The notes under the pieces are model-generated. The model had not been told where the DNA came from and made no database searches. It saw nothing but the letters and a program-made list of their open reading frames with translations. This document shows positions 24,811 through 33,233 of a stretch of DNA of 64,000 nt, piece after piece. Source of the stretch: Neobacillus drentensis (GTDB lineage Bacteria; Bacillota; Bacilli; Bacillales; Cytobacillaceae); contig NZ_CP091110.1 in the NCBI RefSeq assembly GCF_021560175.1, positions 5,997,001 through 6,061,000 on the forward strand, given 5' to 3'. The translations under genes and the position numbers were made by a program. Position 1 is the first letter of the stretch. Each line of letters starts with the position of its first letter.

Positions 24811-24958
24811 AAATTGGATTTCTATCGCCGCGACAATTTCCCATTTTTAGCCTCGTGAGAGCTCGCTCTCAAAAGAGGCTAAAAATGGGAAATTTCGCAA
24901 GCTGGAGCGACAGCGGAAGCGCAATGTGCGACAGCACATGGCGATAGAAATTCAATTT
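24811..24958. other. Large nested inverted repeat upstream of the nuo promoter
   Basis: The outer arms 24811-24829 and 24940-24958 (ATTTCTATCGCC/GGCGATAGAAAT core) and inner arms 24830-24854 and 24875-24898 (TTTCCCATTTTTAGCCTC and its complement) are nearly perfect. A small GAGAGC/GCTCTC hairpin caps the inner stem. Between the right arms sits a 41-nt branch with TGTGC/GCACA. It could fold as a three-way structured RNA or cruciform. No coding frame. Confidence 0.75.
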
Positions 24959-25418
24959 TCACCCTAAACTTGTCTTACGACACGGGTCCCCTCCCCCTGA
25001 GCGTTTGCGTGATCTCGCAGAGAAGCTCCTTGAAAAACATCAGAGATGACGCAAGAGCGAACCAGCTAGAACTAATCCAAAGAGCTGCTTTAGGTGCACG
25101 TGATCTGGAGCGTAAGCGGAAGATGACGTGCATAAAACAGGGTTCGCAAGAACCCAAGAGTATGTGTTAATTTTCCGTCCTATATCCACTATTTAACAAT
25201 AAACTTGTCGATATTGTCTGTGAGATTTGTCATCAAATATTCACTTTTCTTCCCTATTTCTAAAAATCGAACAATAATCACTCTCTTTCGACAAAAATCC
25301 ACACCAACTTGTTATATTACTAGAATATAAACCAATTACGGACAGCCCGACTGCATATCCATTTCCCCTATCATCATATGCAAAAATCAGCCCTTCATTC
25401 CATTGTCCGAAAAACTGT
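24959..25418. other. Gene-free segment with short hairpins
   Basis: About 460 bp with no supported gene. It contains the hairpins GCACGT/ACGTGC-like at about 25096-25131 and GGGTTC/GAACCC at 25140-25155. The words CTGGAGCGTAAGCGGAAG and CTGGAGCGACAGCGGAAG (near 24903) are related, so parts derive from the same dispersed repeat stock. The rest is AT-rich and unremarkable. Confidence 0.5.
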
Positions 25419-26180
25419 GACTTTATCACTACTTAATTAAATTTACTATCAGCTCATCTATCAGATTTTAATGTCATTTAACACAAAAGCCAGTCGCAAG
25501 ACTGGCCCAACAAATCTTCCTTTACCCTCTAATAGCAACTCACGGGAATAAAGAGGAAAGATCCCGCCTAGTTTCCGCACTCATGGCAACATCTTGAAGA
25601 CAAAGATGAGAAATCCCATCCAGTTTCTGTCCTTATGAAAGCTTCATGAAGACAAAAATACGAGCCCCCACCCAGTTTCCGTCCTCATGACAGCTCCATG
25701 AAGACAAAATTATGAGCTCCCACCCAGATTCTGTCCTCATAACAACTTCATGAAGACAAAAATATGAGCTCCATCCCGCTTCTGTCCACATGACAGCTCC
25801 ATGAAGACAAAAATATGGGTCCCCATCCCGCTTCTGTCCTCATGACAGCTCCATGAAGACAAAAATATGAGCTCCCACCCGTTTTCTGTCCTAATAACAA
25901 CTTCATGAAGACAAAAATGAGACTTTATCACCAAATTAAAATTTCTAACAGTTCATCAATCATTTCTAACTCCCTATCAGACTTTAATATCTTTTAACAC
26001 AAAAGCCAGTCGCAAGACTGGCCCAACAAACATCTACCTTTACCTTCTAATAAGCGTCCCCATGGGGACAAGGAAGAAAGATTCCATCCGGTCTCTCTCC
26101 TTATGACAGCTCCATGAAGACAAAAATACAGCCCTCGTCCAGTTTCTGTCCTCATAACAACCTCATGAAGACAAAAAAGA
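25419..26180. repeat. Tandem array B, period 52 bp, inside a ~500-bp segmental duplication
   Basis: GAAGAC words at 25596, 25648, 25700, 25752, 25803, 25855 and 25907 give spacings of 52, 52, 52, 51, 52 and 52 bp. Each unit carries the partial inverted repeat TGTCCTCATG/CATGAAGACA. Two more units lie at about 26100-26180. The ~175-bp segment before the first block (GACTTTATCAC at 25419, then the hairpin GCCAGTC/GACTGGC near 25490) recurs diverged at 25921-26095 before the second block. So flank plus array has been duplicated with an offset of about 500-516 bp. Confidence 0.85.
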
Positions 26181-26181
26181 A

Positions 26182-26205
26182 AGAGCGTCTCCAAAAAACG
26201 CTCTC
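26182..26205 (-). terminator. Terminator of the YitT-family gene
   Basis: On the minus strand stem AGAGCGT/ACGCTCT followed by TTCTTTTTT, directly after the stop codon at 26217. Confidence 0.75.
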
Positions 26206-26216
26206 CCCCCAACAAC

Positions 26217-27074
26217 CTATATACCTTTCGCCACCTTAGTCTTCCCAACCTTATACCCCTTACCAATCATCTCCTGAACAAGATGAATAGTCACATAAGC
26301 ATGCTCATCCACCGCATAAATCAAATTCTTCAACTGAACTATTTCCTGCCTATTAATCACAATATACAGCACATCCTTATTATCACCGGTATAACCGCCG
26401 CGTCCCTCTAAAACAGTAATTCCTCGTGATAGCTTACTTGTAATCGCATCCAAAACCAACTCAGATGAATTCGAAATAATTAGGACAGCTACCTTTTCTT
26501 CCAGGCCTTCCACAATAAAATCAATCGCCTTAGCGCCCAAATAAACCGCAATCAACGTATACATCGCTTTCCCAAGCCCAATGATAAACACCGAACCCGC
26601 CACAACGATTAGATCAATCGCCAAAATACCCTTCCCCATACTCCATCCTAGAAACTGATTGGCCAGCCTCGCTAAAATCGTCGTCCCGCCCGAGGTTCCC
26701 CCGGCACGAAAAATAATCCCTATGCCGCCTCCCACCAATAAACCGGCAAAGATGGCCGCTAATAATGTGTCATTGGTAAGCTGTTTTCCCGTTTCCTCGG
26801 TAATAAATAAAAACAACGAACATGAAAAAATGGAAAATAACGTATAAATAATAGCTCTTTTTTCTAAAAACTTCATTCCGACCAAAACGAGCACCGTATT
26901 GAGAACAAAATTTACAATCCCAAGAGACCAGTGGAATACATAGTGAAAGATGATGGTTAAGCCGATAATCCCGCCTTCTGATAACAGGTTAGGAATGGTA
27001 AAATAGTTAATACCAATTGAATAAATAAGCGAACCCAGCAAAATGTATAAACAATCTTGGATCGTTTTCCTCAT
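26217..27074 (-). CDS. YitT-family membrane protein (DUF161/DUF2179)
   Basis: A 285-residue protein with five or six N-terminal membrane helices (~10-175) and a C-terminal DUF2179 domain (~190-280: VLIISNSSELVLDAITSKLSRGITVLEGRGGYTG). Members of this family are common in Firmicutes, several per genome; function is unknown, with transport suggested. ATG 27074 (MRKTIQDCLY) is preferred over GTG 27077. It stands between a repeat-rich zone and the frl regulator and has no obvious link to either. Confidence 0.85.
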   Translation of the reverse strand: MRKTIQDCLYILLGSLIYSIGINYFTIPNLLSEGGIIGLTIIFHYVFHWSLGIVNFVLNTVLVLVGMKFLEKRAIIYTLFSIFSCSLFLFITEETGKQLTNDTLLAAIFAGLLVGGGIGIIFRAGGTSGGTTILARLANQFLGWSMGKGILAIDLIVVAGSVFIIGLGKAMYTLIAVYLGAKAIDFIVEGLEEKVAVLIISNSSELVLDAITSKLSRGITVLEGRGGYTGDNKDVLYIVINRQEIVQLKNLIYAVDEHAYVTIHLVQEMIGKGYKVGKTKVAKGI

Positions 27075-27118
27075 CACGCTCTACTTCCCCATATCAAATT
27101 CCAAATTTCTTTTTAAAA

Positions 27119-27838
27119 CTATTGCTGGAAGATGAATTTATAGCTGTCACCTAAGATATACTGTTTTCCGCGATGGACCGGTTCATCATTCTCATCATAA
27201 ACGGTCGTCTCCATATAAAATAGAGGCTCACCGCTTGAAGTATTGAGTAATTGCACTTCATCCTCGGATGCCCGGACAATCTCCAACGTCGTCTCCCAAG
27301 AACCTTGAGGCTTAATGTTCAGCTTTTCTTCGATTACTTTATAGACAGAACCCTCTAAATCCTCATTCAGTAAAATATGGAACTTTTTATAAGAGTAATA
27401 ATTGTTTTCAATCATAATCGGAGAATCGCCAGCATAGCGGACCCGTTGAATAAATAACAGGGCATCCCCCTCTTCAAGCTTCAGCAGCTCGATATCCTTT
27501 GCCGTTGGCTGAACAATTTCCTTTTTAATCACCTTACTGCTCGCTGTCAGGCCATTCGCCTTACAGGCATCACTAAAGCTTAAAAAATGGACAATTTTTC
27601 GTTCAATTTTCCGTTTGTTAACGAACGTTCCTTTGCCCTGCCGCTTCACCAGGAACCCATCTTCAACCAGCTCAAGAATGGCCTTTCTTACGGTAATCCT
27701 GCTGATTTTATATTCTTCACTTAATTCTGCTTCCGTCGGGATTTTATCCCCGTACTTTAAATCCCCATTCAAAATGGAGCTGAGGAGTGATTCCTTTAAT
27801 TGGATATATAAAGGAATCTGGTCATCCTGTTTTAACAT
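27119..27838 (-). CDS. frlR: GntR-family regulator with UTRA domain, probable FrlR
   Basis: A 239-residue regulator. An N-terminal GntR winged helix (~1-75, with YKISRITVRKAILELVEDGFLVKRQGKGTF split across the recognition helix and wing) is followed by a UTRA ligand-binding domain (~90-235). ATG 27838 follows AGGTGATTG. UTRA regulators of this kind sense sugar phosphates; FrlR of B. subtilis represses the fructosamine operon and responds to 6-phosphofructosamines. Its place at the end of the frl cluster, and the shared AT-rich palindromes at cluster promoters, support that role. Confidence 0.8.
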   Translation of the reverse strand: MLKQDDQIPLYIQLKESLLSSILNGDLKYGDKIPTEAELSEEYKISRITVRKAILELVEDGFLVKRQGKGTFVNKRKIERKIVHFLSFSDACKANGLTASSKVIKKEIVQPTAKDIELLKLEEGDALLFIQRVRYAGDSPIMIENNYYSYKKFHILLNEDLEGSVYKVIEEKLNIKPQGSWETTLEIVRASEDEVQLLNTSSGEPLFYMETTVYDENDEPVHRGKQYILGDSYKFIFQQ

Positions 27839-27978
27839 ATCAATCACCTGCCTAATTTTCTTATTCGTAAACTATATAGGAAGGAAAGCCCCCTCCTTAT
27901 AATCATTTAGTTCCATCTGCTGATTTTTCTATTGTTACTTACAAGTATATCTAAATCATTTCCAGCTATCAATTTGTT

Positions 27979-28815
27979 TCAATCGGCTAACACCCCTGAA
28001 AGTACGTCCAACGTCCGTTCCATCTCCTCATCAGGGTTTTGCACATATTGATAGGACGTATACTCTAAAGTCAGCGCTCCCTGATAACCATGTTGACCTA
28101 ACTGATCGATATATTTCTGCAACGGTAACACCCCGTCCCCCCACACCAAGTGGCCTTCCGGTTTCCCGTCAATGAAATGAATATGAACAATCTCGTCTTT
28201 AAGAAGGCTGAAATAATCATTAAAATCTTCATTCGCTAAAGCCATTGGAATCGTATCAATCATCCCTTTAAGGAAGGGACTATTTACTTCCTCTAGCATC
28301 GCTTTTAACGACTTCGCATCGTTAATGATATTGGATTCCACCCTTGTTAAAGGTTCAAGCGCGAGGGTTAACCCCAGTTCACCAGCAACCGTTGACAACC
28401 TTTCCAGTGAATCTCTCGTTCTTTTCCATGCCTCATGGCGGTCTTCATTTTCATAGCCCCAGCCTGGCGTAACCAATAGTAATGGGGCCTCTAATTCCTT
28501 TGCAGCCTCTGCCGATTTGATGAAATATTGGATACTTCTTTCCCGAATGCTCTCCTCTTTGGCCGCAAGGTTGATCGGATACACACACTGTTCTGGTGTA
28601 AAGCAGACCACCGATAAGTTTCTTCTATCAATCTCTCTTTTTATATTTTTCATATCCTGAAGTGTTAGTTCGTCTACATAAAAGTGAGGGGATGCTCCCC
28701 ATAATTCAATATTTTTGCATTCATATCGAACCATTGCATCTAAAAAGTATTCTAAAGGATAGTGCTTATAATGGAAGTTCATTCCCGTAATTTGATCCCT
28801 CGTGATCTTTGACAT
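27979..28815 (-). CDS. Sugar phosphate isomerase/epimerase, FrlC-like
   Basis: A 278-residue TIM-barrel protein of the xylose isomerase/AP endonuclease 2 family. Metal ligands are seen as Glu in ALEPLTRVESN, Asp in GMIDTIP, His in HIHFIDGK and Glu in LTLEYTSY. ATG 28815 has GGGGATGGGG upstream. In E. coli, FrlC epimerises psicoselysine to fructoselysine; the context with FrlB, a kinase and an importer makes an equivalent role likely here. B. subtilis frl lacks such a gene, so this cluster may accept more substrates. Confidence 0.75.
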   Translation of the reverse strand: MSKITRDQITGMNFHYKHYPLEYFLDAMVRYECKNIELWGASPHFYVDELTLQDMKNIKREIDRRNLSVVCFTPEQCVYPINLAAKEESIRERSIQYFIKSAEAAKELEAPLLLVTPGWGYENEDRHEAWKRTRDSLERLSTVAGELGLTLALEPLTRVESNIINDAKSLKAMLEEVNSPFLKGMIDTIPMALANEDFNDYFSLLKDEIVHIHFIDGKPEGHLVWGDGVLPLQKYIDQLGQHGYQGALTLEYTSYQYVQNPDEEMERTLDVLSGVLAD

Positions 28816-28893
28816 TTCCCCATCCCCTTCACTTCATCCAGTCGTTATTTTTTAAAAACAAAACGATCAATTTAGCAAGATATACAAAGTCAA

Positions 28894-28915
28894 TATAACA
28901 TTATAATATGTTATA
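28894..28915. promoter_or_regulatory. Operator candidate A (frlC side)
   Basis: Palindrome TATAACAT, 6 bp, ATGTTATA (28894-28915), 79 bp upstream of the FrlC-like gene. It shares TATAAT...ATGTTA words with the sites at 28995 and 35624. Probable FrlR site (inference). Confidence 0.55.
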
Positions 28916-28958
28916 AGTCAATTGGAGATAAACTATTAAATTTAATTTTCAAAAGAGA

Positions 28959-28987
28959 TTGACAATTTGTATCATGTATAATACTAT
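28959..28987 (+). promoter_or_regulatory. SigA-type promoter of frlB
   Basis: TTGACA (28959-28964), 17 bp, TACTAT (28982-28987). The operator candidate at 28995-29016 lies just downstream, positioned for repression. Confidence 0.65.
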
Positions 28988-28994
28988 AACATCA

Positions 28995-29016
28995 TATAAT
29001 GTATTATTATATGTTA
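28995..29016 (+). promoter_or_regulatory. Operator candidate B (frlB)
   Basis: TATAAT-G-TATTATTA-T-ATGTTA, nearly identical over 22 bp to the site at 35624-35645 before the importer operon (only two differences). An outer half-site TATAACAT lies at 28985. Confidence 0.65.
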
Positions 29017-29045
29017 GACCAAACAGTCCTAAGGAGGAAAAATGA

Positions 29046-30032
29046 ATGGTAAACTCACAAGTAGTTGTAGATCCACAGGTAAAAAATGTGTTAGATGCTT
29101 TGAAAGGGCGCACAATTAACCATGTATACTTTGTTGCATGCGGCGGTTCCTCTGCTATCATGTATCCGAACAAATATATCATGGACCGAGAAGCAAAAAA
29201 CATTCCTTCTGATGTATACAGCTCCAATGAATTCATTCATCGCAACCCTAGAAAACTTGGCGAAAATTCACTTGTCATTTTGTGCTCAATGTCAGGTACC
29301 ACTCCAGAAACCGTAAAAGCTGCTGAATTTGCCCGTCAAAAAGGAGCATTAACAGTTGGTTTCACAAACGAACCAACCTCCCCGCTGGCACAGGAAAGTG
29401 AATTCGTGGTTAAATACGAGTGGGGTACTGAATCCGTTGCCTTCAATACCAACTTAGGCTTACTTTATCAATTAACGCTAGGCGCTCTAAATGTCCTGGA
29501 AGGAAACGATAAGTTTGACAAAATGGTCAATAGCTTAGCTAATACAGAGGCTGCTTTCGAACGGTCGAATAAGCAATTTGCTGAAAGAGCCCAACAATTT
29601 GGTCAACAATATAAAGATGAAAAAGTTATTTATACGATGGCGAGCGGAGCCAACTATGGAATCGCCTATTCCTACACGACTTGTATTCTATTAGAAATGC
29701 AGTGGATCCACTCTAACGCCATTCACGCCGGTGAATATTTCCATGGTCCATTTGAAATCATTGATGAAGAAGTACCATTTATTATCCTGCTTGGTTTGGA
29801 TGAAACACGTCCATTAGATGAAAGAGCACTAGAATTTTCGAAACGATATGGCAAAAAACTCGTGGTACTAGATGCAAAAGAACTTGATTTAACAGGTATT
29901 GATCCTGAGTTACAAGGTTATATTGCACCGTTGGTATTAAATAACGTTCTCCGCCGCTATGCTGAGCAATTAGCCGATGCCCGTAATCACCCGCTATCAA
30001 AAAGAAGATATATGTGGCAAGTAGAATACTAA
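29046..30032 (+). CDS. frlB: Fructosamine deglycase FrlB
   Basis: A 328-residue SIS-domain protein, the same length as B. subtilis FrlB and very similar to it from memory (FVACGGSSAIMYPNKY, QWIHSNAIHAGEYFHGPFEIID, RNHPLSKRRYMWQVEY). FrlB splits 6-phosphofructosamines, such as fructoselysine-6-phosphate, into glucose-6-phosphate and an amine. Two SIS folds lie at ~20-165 and ~185-310, with catalytic Glu/His in the HAGEYFHGP loop. AAGGAGG lies 8 bp before the ATG. It is transcribed alone and divergently from frlC-frlR, ending in a strong terminator. Confidence 0.92.
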   Translation: MVNSQVVVDPQVKNVLDALKGRTINHVYFVACGGSSAIMYPNKYIMDREAKNIPSDVYSSNEFIHRNPRKLGENSLVILCSMSGTTPETVKAAEFARQKGALTVGFTNEPTSPLAQESEFVVKYEWGTESVAFNTNLGLLYQLTLGALNVLEGNDKFDKMVNSLANTEAAFERSNKQFAERAQQFGQQYKDEKVIYTMASGANYGIAYSYTTCILLEMQWIHSNAIHAGEYFHGPFEIIDEEVPFIILLGLDETRPLDERALEFSKRYGKKLVVLDAKELDLTGIDPELQGYIAPLVLNNVLRRYAEQLADARNHPLSKRRYMWQVEY

Positions 30033-30042
30033 AATGAAATCG

Positions 30043-30074
30043 CTCCCTAAGCTTATGACTTAGGGAGTTTTTTT
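30043..30074 (+). terminator. Terminator of frlB
   Basis: Perfect 9-bp stem CTCCCTAAG/CTTAGGGAG followed by seven T. Confidence 0.92.
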
Positions 30075-30107
30075 ATTAAAATGATTGAAGCAGTTTTTCA
30101 TATACCC

Positions 30108-30312
30108 GAGTAGCTATCATATTTGCCTTTCAGTCAATGAATCTTCTTTTCATTAACCGAGCTAGCTAGTATTTTCCCTTTTGGGTAAATGAAACCACCT
30201 TTCATTTACCGTGCCAGCTCCCATTTTTCCTTTGGGGGCAATGAAACCATCTTCCATTTACCGACCTAGCCCCCATTTTCCCTTTTGGGGCAATGACCTC
30301 ATTAACTTACCG
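30108..30312. repeat. Tandem array C, period 52 bp, four units
   Basis: The junction word (T)TACCG recurs with its G at 30108, 30159, 30211, 30263 and 30312 (51, 52, 52 and 49 bp). Units contain CATTTTCCCTTTTGGG and the inverted repeat GGTAAATGAAA/TTTCATTTACC. It fills the space between the convergent ends of frlB and the kinase gene and codes for nothing. Confidence 0.8.
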
Positions 30313-30334
30313 TTTTTATAATTAATGGACAATG

Positions 30335-30366
30335 ATAAAGAAGAACCTGTTCCACAAAGAACAGGT
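30335..30366 (-). terminator. Terminator of the frl importer/kinase operon
   Basis: On the minus strand stem ACCTGTTC/GAACAGGT followed by TCTTCTTT, 11 bp after the kinase stop. Confidence 0.75.
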
Positions 30367-30376
30367 CCCCCTTGCC

Positions 30377-31213
30377 TTAGCCAATCGTAATGCGTTTCCC
30401 GCGCTTTTTCCCATAACCGAAGGCACCATATCGCTGACATGTTTCCGCGGCCGCTGCAGCGCCCTTCTCCATCGCTACCTGTGTATCGCCATGCGATACG
30501 TATTCTTTTAAAAAGATCGCTACAAACGTATCGCCCGCTCCAAGGGTATCCACTACATCCGTTTCGATAATTCCTTGTTGATATACCTGTTTTGAATCTG
30601 AAAATAACGATCCCGCCGAACCCCGGGTCACAATAATATTCGGTGTCCCCAGCTGGTGAACACGAGCGATGAGTGCCTCACACTCCTCGCTCGTTAAGTC
30701 GCCGCCAGAGAAAGTCGCATATTTTATATAGGGGCAGACAAGTTCTAAATAGTCGTCATCATATTTTGTTGAAAAATCGAATGAGATATCAATATACTCC
30801 TGCAACATTGGCAATTCTTTCTCCAAATGGCTAAAGACACTTGTATGCAGCAACGAAAATGTGCTGATAAACGCTAGTTCCGTTTCAGTGAAATTTAATT
30901 TCACCTGTGTCTGAACACCGCCCTTATTTGAGCCGACAAACTTACGGTCGCCCTGCTCATCCAACGTAACAACAGCCTCACCAGATGCTCCGAACACTTT
31001 CCTTACCCGGGAAACATCAATTTGTTCCTCCTCTAACGAGCTGACAATATGCTCGCCCTCTTCGTCATTCCCAACAATCCCAATATAGGAAACTTCGTCT
31101 ACACCGTAACGCTTCCAAAAAATAGCCACATTGACAGCATTCCCGCCGGGGAACATTTCTTCTCGATCTTCATAATAATCAACTACATTATCTCCAACCG
31201 CTATTAATCTCAT
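30377..31213 (-). CDS. frlD: PfkB-family fructosamine kinase, FrlD-like
   Basis: A 278-residue ribokinase/PfkB-fold kinase. MFPGGNAVNVA near residue 25 is the first PfkB signature; the second, DTLGAGDTFVAIFL (~225-238), holds the catalytic Asp and anion hole. FrlD phosphorylates the imported fructosamine at C6. ATG 31213 lies 8 bp after GGGAGG. It is the last gene of the operon, 56 bp after the SIS gene. Confidence 0.88.
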   Translation of the reverse strand: MRLIAVGDNVVDYYEDREEMFPGGNAVNVAIFWKRYGVDEVSYIGIVGNDEEGEHIVSSLEEEQIDVSRVRKVFGASGEAVVTLDEQGDRKFVGSNKGGVQTQVKLNFTETELAFISTFSLLHTSVFSHLEKELPMLQEYIDISFDFSTKYDDDYLELVCPYIKYATFSGGDLTSEECEALIARVHQLGTPNIIVTRGSAGSLFSDSKQVYQQGIIETDVVDTLGAGDTFVAIFLKEYVSHGDTQVAMEKGAAAAAETCQRYGAFGYGKKRGKRITIG

Positions 31214-31269
31214 CAATTGTTCCTCCCATTAGTGAAGAAGGGAAAGATATCCTCTTTCCCTTCCGCCTT

Positions 31270-32283
31270 TTAATATGCTACTGTGCGGTAATATCTGCGA
31301 ATCTCTAACGAATGATTCCGCTTATCCTCAAGGTGGACGCTAAGTCTTTGCAAAAGAGTCGACGTAACAATTGGTGATAAATACTTTCTAAATTCCGGAC
31401 TAATCCCCTCTAGTGCATAGTCCTTTGTATCAAGCACCGTCAATTTCTTCGTATACTGCTCAGCAAACCGCTCCACACGATTCATCAGTGGACGAGTTTC
31501 ATCTTCCCCTTTTAAGAGAATCATACTTGTATCTTCTTCCACCAATTCTATTGTGCCATGGAAGAATTCTGCTGCATGGATCGATTTCGTTTTAATCCAC
31601 TGCATTTCCTCCAATACACACATCGCATAAGAGTAGGCGCGGCCCCAGGTGGTTCCTGATCCAACCACCATATGGTACGGCTCATCCTTATATACAATCG
31701 CAAACGCTTCTGCTTTCGGCTCAAATTTTTCTTTTGCCTCGATTAACTTTTCCGGAAGGATTTCAAGCTGTGAAGCAAATCTTTCATATTCAGGGAAATC
31801 ACCATTTTTATGCATCAGTTTAAAAATAAGGTGGAAGAGCACCAATTGATTGGAATCACTGGCAAAATCATTTTCCGCAAAGTTGACTAATGGGAAATCT
31901 ACTGTGTCAGCAAGCGGCTTATCGTACTCACCTGTAATGCCAATCGTCGTCGCTCCTCTTTCTTTACAGTATTTTGCTGCAGCAACCGTCTCCTCTGTCG
32001 TTCCTGATAGAGAGGATAGAATAACTAGTGACTGTTCACTTAACTGTTTATGATTTTGTAGAACGAATTCTGCGGCAATTTCTGCATAGGCTGGAATCGT
32101 CGATGTTGAGTTCACGATATATTCGAATGGATAGAAGGTTGCGACTGCCCCGCCGGATCCGATTAAGAACAGGTTTTTAAAGCCTTTTTCATAGACTTGG
32201 TCTGCTACTCTTTCAATTTCTTCTCTCAGCCCGATGGCTCCACCTGTCACCTTTAAATACTTTTCTCTGCTAAAGTTCAACAT
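31270..32283 (-). CDS. SIS-domain deglycase-like protein, FrlB paralog
   Basis: A 337-residue protein with two SIS domains, clearly related to FrlB (FLIGSGGAVATFYPFEY, SLSGTTEETVAAAKY, KSIHAAEFFHGTIELVEED, EDKRNHSLEIRRYYRTVAY) but distinctly diverged. ATG 32283 follows AGGGAGT. The AEFFHG loop keeps the Glu and His of the deglycase active site. As FrlB is encoded separately at 29046, this copy may deglycate a different sugar-amine phosphate, such as one made from the FrlC substrate or from glucoselysine. That is inference. Confidence 0.85.
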   Translation of the reverse strand: MLNFSREKYLKVTGGAIGLREEIERVADQVYEKGFKNLFLIGSGGAVATFYPFEYIVNSTSTIPAYAEIAAEFVLQNHKQLSEQSLVILSSLSGTTEETVAAAKYCKERGATTIGITGEYDKPLADTVDFPLVNFAENDFASDSNQLVLFHLIFKLMHKNGDFPEYERFASQLEILPEKLIEAKEKFEPKAEAFAIVYKDEPYHMVVGSGTTWGRAYSYAMCVLEEMQWIKTKSIHAAEFFHGTIELVEEDTSMILLKGEDETRPLMNRVERFAEQYTKKLTVLDTKDYALEGISPEFRKYLSPIVTSTLLQRLSVHLEDKRNHSLEIRRYYRTVAY

Positions 32284-32316
32284 TGCGTCCACTCCCTAAT
32301 ATAATTTTTTTAAAAA

Positions 32317-33231
32317 TTATCCCTTCACACTTCCCTCGGCTAAGCCGCGGACAAAGTATTTTTGCATCATGAGGAAGATGACAATCAGCGGAATGGCGGA
32401 AATAACCAAACCAGCCATCAATACACCCCAGTTCGTGCTCAAGGCACCTTTAAACACTAACAGTCCAGAGGTAATCGGTTTAACGTCTTCTGTTTGAATA
32501 AAGAGAATCGAAAATAAAAACTCATTCCACGCATAATAAGCTGTTAAAATAACACCCGTGAACAAAATCGGTCTGCTCATTGGCAGGAATATTTTTGTAA
32601 ACACCTTAAAGCTGTTAGCCCCATCAAGATAAGCAGATTCCTCTAACTCTTTCGGGATTGATAGGAAAAAGGAACGGATTAACAGCACGGTTAAAGGAAT
32701 TCGGTAGGCCGTAAACGTTAGAATCAATGCCCAGTACGTATCAAAGAGTCCTAGTTTTTGAACCAATTCATAAAGCGGAATTAAACTGCTTTGTGGAGAA
32801 AACATCAGACCCGCTGAAACAAACAAGAGCAGGAACTTGCCGCCTTTGATTTGAAAACGAGTTAAGCCATACGCACATAAAGCACTTATTAAAACGGTTA
32901 ACAAACAGGTCCCGCCCGTAATGATCAAACTGTTCATGAAGTAGCTGGAAACTCCTTGTTCCCATGCCGTTGTATAATTCGAAAACAGCCATTCTTTTGG
33001 AAGCCCCCAGCTGTCGTTAAAAATGGCAGCCGTCGTTTTAAAAGAGTTGATAATCATCCAGAACAAGGGATAGGCAATGGCCGCAAAGTAAAGGAGTAAA
33101 AAGAGAAAGATCAAACCGACAACGACTGAAAAGCCCGATTTGCGTTTACTAGATTTCAAGTTAAGCGCGGCCAGCTTTTCAAGTTTTGGTTCATGACTCA
33201 CTGATTCTCCCTGTGATTCCACCAGCTTCAT
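32317..33231 (-). CDS. frlM: ABC transporter permease, MalG type (FrlM-like)
   Basis: A 304-residue permease with a ~35-residue charged N-terminal tail and six membrane helices. The EAA loop contacting the ATPase is clear (EELEESAYLDGANSFKVFTK, ending in IFLPMSRP). It imports the Amadori sugar with the partner permease and binding protein. It starts 3 bp after the preceding permease. No ATPase gene is in the cluster, so a shared MsmK-type ATPase encoded elsewhere is expected, as for B. subtilis frl. Confidence 0.88.
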   Translation of the reverse strand: MKLVESQGESVSHEPKLEKLAALNLKSSKRKSGFSVVVGLIFLFLLLYFAAIAYPLFWMIINSFKTTAAIFNDSWGLPKEWLFSNYTTAWEQGVSSYFMNSLIITGGTCLLTVLISALCAYGLTRFQIKGGKFLLLFVSAGLMFSPQSSLIPLYELVQKLGLFDTYWALILTFTAYRIPLTVLLIRSFFLSIPKELEESAYLDGANSFKVFTKIFLPMSRPILFTGVILTAYYAWNEFLFSILFIQTEDVKPITSGLLVFKGALSTNWGVLMAGLVISAIPLIVIFLMMQKYFVRGLAEGSVKG

Positions 33232-33233
33232 TT

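Noticed and set aside
25596..25918. 52-bp array considered as a CRISPR array
   Set aside because: There is no alternation of conserved repeats with unique spacers; the whole unit is degenerate, and no cas genes are near. The same applies to arrays A, C, D and E.
25737..26266. Minus-strand frames with repeated IFVFMELS words
   Set aside because: Translations of array B without ribosome binding sites.
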